Positions 61,425-64,000 of a stretch of DNA of 64,000 bases are shown in pieces. How positions within the stretch are numbered: position 1 is the first letter of the stretch; every line of letters begins with the position of its first letter. The notes below the pieces were generated by a model. The model saw nothing but the letters and a program-made list of their open reading frames with translations, did no database searches and was not told where the DNA came from. Source of the stretch: Mercurialis annua (lineage: Eukaryota; Streptophyta; Magnoliopsida; Malpighiales; Euphorbiaceae); the NCBI RefSeq assembly GCF_937616625.2, contig NC_065570.1:10364001-10428000 (forward strand). Reading direction: 5' to 3'. Position numbers and translations under genes: made by a program.

Positions 61425-63949
61425 ATGAAACGACGTTCAGGCTTCTCTCTGTCCGTCATCGTCGTCGTTTTGGCAATCACTTTCATTTACTTTTCAACGC
61501 TCTTTGTTTTCGTAGAGAGTTGGTTTGGTCTTATGACCTCGCCGGGGATTATAAACGCCGTCGTTTTCACCGCTATGGCTTTCATGTGTGTTCTTAACTA
61601 TTGTTTGGCTATCTTCACCGATCCGGGTCGGGTCCCGTCCGCTTACGCGCCTGATATTGAAGATGCTGATAATCCTGTTCACGAGATCAAACGCAAAGTA
61701 CAGTAACAAATAATAATTCTTTATAATTTTGTTTGTTCTTTCTTTAAAATGTTTGATCTTTTGATAATTTTGTTGCATGGTTTTTCTTTTTTGGTGAATT
61801 TAGTGGATCTTGATTGATAAAAGAAGTCAAAGGGTATTTTTTTTATCATAATTTTAGTGGTTAGACTCAAATTGGTGTTAGTAATTTGGCAATTGTTAGT
61901 TTTCTGAGTGTATAAGTTTGGTGTTAGTAATTTGAAAATGATTGTTAGTAACGAACTTTATGATGTTTAAATGGAAAAATGACCTTTCGTGTTCAAAATG
62001 TCAAGTGTCCGAAACGTTTTCGAAATGGGACACGTTGATTAATTGAAGTGTCCGTGCTACATAGATCTTTAGGATTTGTTGGCTGAAACTTAATCTCAGT
62101 TATCCATCATATTAGGGTTGTTGATTTGTCAACTTGTCATCTGAGATTTTGAGTTGATATGGGTTTTTCACCCGTCGTCGTTAATTTTGGACGTTTGTAT
62201 ATCTTAGATGCAGGGATGATTAGTAATTGACGAAAGTACTCGTCGGTTTTTTCTTGTTGCAATGCAACAAAACTAATGTCCCTGAAAATGAACAAATTGA
62301 AACAGATGCATTGTACTATATCGGCTTAATACATAATTTGACCCCTAAACTATACCATTTTATTCTCTGCGACCTCTAAACTAATTTCGTGTTCTTTTGG
62401 ACCTCTTAACTCTTTTTTTTGTTCTATTTAACCCCTCACACGGAATGTGCAAACCACGCGCGATGACGTGGATAGAATTGCTGACATAGCTTTTCTGACA
62501 TGGGGTTAAATAGAATAAAAAAAATAGTTAAGAGGTTCAATGGAACACTAAAATAGTTTAGAGGTTATAGGGAATAAAAGGGTAAGGTTTATGGGTCAAA
62601 AAATATATTAAGCTTAAATATTTTTTATTTAATTTAAAATAAAAAGTGATGTACTTTACATATTATTTGAAAAAAAATCATCTAAGGCTTTAAATCATGA
62701 AATTTAGCGTGTTTTCCAATCTTAACACAAATTTTAAAAATTCAGAATTGATTTGAAAGTTTGAAATTGCAAAAAATTAAAAGCTGGCGTATTAAAATTG
62801 AAAATTCGTGAAACACACTAAAAATTATAATATTTTAAAAAATTTAGTCTTTTTTTAATATTATCACAGTATAGTAAATTTATATATTTTATAATATCGT
62901 TAAAAACAGACAAACTTCATTTATCATTATTGAAATGTAAACAAATAATTACATGTACAAAAAGTTATATTATATAATTATTTGACTAAATTTCAATATT
63001 ATTTTATTTTTCTAGAAAATTAAATGGATAAAAATTAAATAATTGTATTTTGGAGAAGGTTAAATGGGTAAAAATTAAAAGTTTGAAGGTGTAATAGGAA
63101 AAAAAATAAATTCAGGGGTCAAATAGAACAAAATAGTGTAGTTCGTGTGTTCAATAGAACAATTTATACTTTTTAATTATCCTTCACGCGCTTCAAAGCG
63201 TTTGAAAACACGCGCTTTTGCCACGTTGGAGGAAAAAGGTCAGATCGGCAAAAAAGTTGCAGTTGACGGGTTAAATAGAACAAAAAATAAAGTTAACAGG
63301 TCCAATAGAATATCAAATTAGTTTAAGAGTCTCAGAGAATAAAAGTGTATAGTTTAGGGGTCAAATGATGTATTAAGCCGTACTATATCTGTATCTGATT
63401 TTGGTTTTGTCATTTCGGAATAGTTATTCTTGGATTGATGCAGTAACGAACAACGAATTCTTAAATAATGGTCTGAAGAGATGAATTCCTTACAGTAGTC
63501 TTTGTTTATTAAGCATGTGACAATTGATGGTTTGGACATTTAGCGAACTCTTACCAGTCGCTTCTCCTTGTTCAAGCTTACAATATATGCTTGTTCAATT
63601 TACAATGGATGGTTTGCGTTTCATTCGCTATCCGAATAAATGGAACTTTTAGAAGTTTTCTTTTTATTGGGTTATTGCAGTCCTAATCTTATGATGTTAC
63701 CACTTACCATAATAAATCGTGTTTGCTTTCCGACATTGTGATTGTTCTAGAGTGAACTCTTTCCAATGAGTTACTCACAACTGCTGCATTGGTTTTTCTT
63801 TTCTAGTGTTTAATTATCTATCATGCAATTGTTATCTAATCTATGAATGTTTGCAGGGGGGAGACTTGCGCTATTGCCAGAAGTGTTCTCACTATAAACC
63901 ACCCCGTGCTCATCATTGTCGTGTTTGCAAAAGATGCGTATTGCGAATG
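61425..63949 (+). CDS. PAT16: DHHC S-acyltransferase (PAT16-like), 5' part
   Basis: Two exons are visible, 61425-61697 (91 codons) and 63857-63949 (31 codons), joined in phase 0; the gene runs off the window in intron 2. Exon 1 has two hydrophobic segments (about 8-30 and 42-64) and the DPG motif (FTDPGRVP at 66-68). Exon 2 is the start of the cysteine-rich domain ([29 protein letters not shown]), so the catalytic DHHC itself should be in the next exon, outside the window. Family members transfer palmitate to cysteines of membrane-associated proteins in endomembranes or plasma membrane. The short N-terminus and HEIKRKGGDLRYC junction match the Arabidopsis PAT15/PAT16 type. ATG context AACAATGAAA is good. 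Confidence 0.88.
61985..62065. mobile_element. GTGTCCG-ended TIR element, partial copy in PAT16 intron 1
   Basis: CTTTCGTGTTCAAAATGTCAAG and GAAGTGTCCGTGCTACATAG match the right half of the element at 7126-7294. Only the right half is present. Confidence 0.45.
62323..63379. mobile_element. Composite Mutator-like element in PAT16 intron 1
   Basis: Begins GGCTTAATACATAATTTGACC and ends with the inverse of GGCTTAATACATCATTTGACC, sharing CTAAACTATAC and TTTTATTCTCTG. Flanked by a perfect 10-bp duplication, GTACTATATC (62313-62322 and 63380-63389). An additional diverged right end (AAAAGGGTAAGGTTTATGGGTC...ATTAAGCTT) sits internally near 62560-62620, so the element contains a duplicated terminus or a nested relative. 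No coding content. Confidence 0.8.
63390..63856 (+). other. Remainder of PAT16 intron 1
   Basis: T-rich intronic DNA after the composite element, ending in TTTGCAG at the exon 2 acceptor. Nothing else recognised. Confidence 0.5.
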
Positions 63950-64000
63950 GTATGCGGGATCTATGCTTTTGTTGATGTCTTATTGCAAATATCATTGATT

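Overview
The window is nuclear DNA of a flowering plant, almost certainly a eudicot. The genes are intron-rich with GT-AG introns, the intergenic DNA is AT-rich, and the gene families are typical plant ones: a PCS1-type aspartic protease, a LAC17-type laccase, an AVT1-type vacuolar amino acid transporter, a PAT16-type S-acyltransferase and a small plastid DnaJ-type zinc-finger protein. I cannot name the species.

Layout. Bases 1-2.5 kb hold a possible stray exon and a two-exon plastid DnaJ-zinc-finger-like gene. Bases 2.5-6.7 kb are intergenic, with a PPR pseudogene, a SINE, a truncated LINE tail, a small TIR element and an AACCGAA-rich dispersed repeat. Bases 6.8-10.8 kb hold an 11-exon AVT1-like gene. 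Bases 11-16 kb are a field of Mutator-like non-autonomous elements, one of them possibly gene-carrying, plus an intact SINE. The intronless PCS1-like protease lies at 16.6-18.0 kb. Bases 18.3-26.5 kb carry further TIR elements, two related LTR-like segments and two palindrome arrays. A complete Ty3/gypsy element (A) spans 27.18-37.40 kb, and a complete L1-type LINE spans 38.17-43.73 kb. A laccase gene runs from 45.17 to 60.51 kb, and its first intron contains a second complete Ty3/gypsy element (B, 45.33-56.96 kb). The window ends inside a DHHC S-acyltransferase gene.

Both gypsy elements look like the Tat lineage: one long gag-pol frame with a second RNase H-like domain before the integrase, no chromodomain, and an extra spliced gene on the opposite strand between pol and the 3' LTR. 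Each has LTR pairs with no difference that I can see and perfect 5-bp target duplications, so both inserted recently. Both also carry tandem repeats between pol and the antisense gene, and in B these encode an AT-hook-like peptide repeat.

The most notable themes are the retroelement-filled laccase intron, the parallel antisense genes, the minisatellite and palindrome arrays inside mobile elements, and about ten Mutator-like MITEs whose 9-10 bp target duplications can be read directly. Two of these lie side by side and share one target sequence in three copies. No CRISPR array, rRNA gene or genuine tRNA gene was seen.
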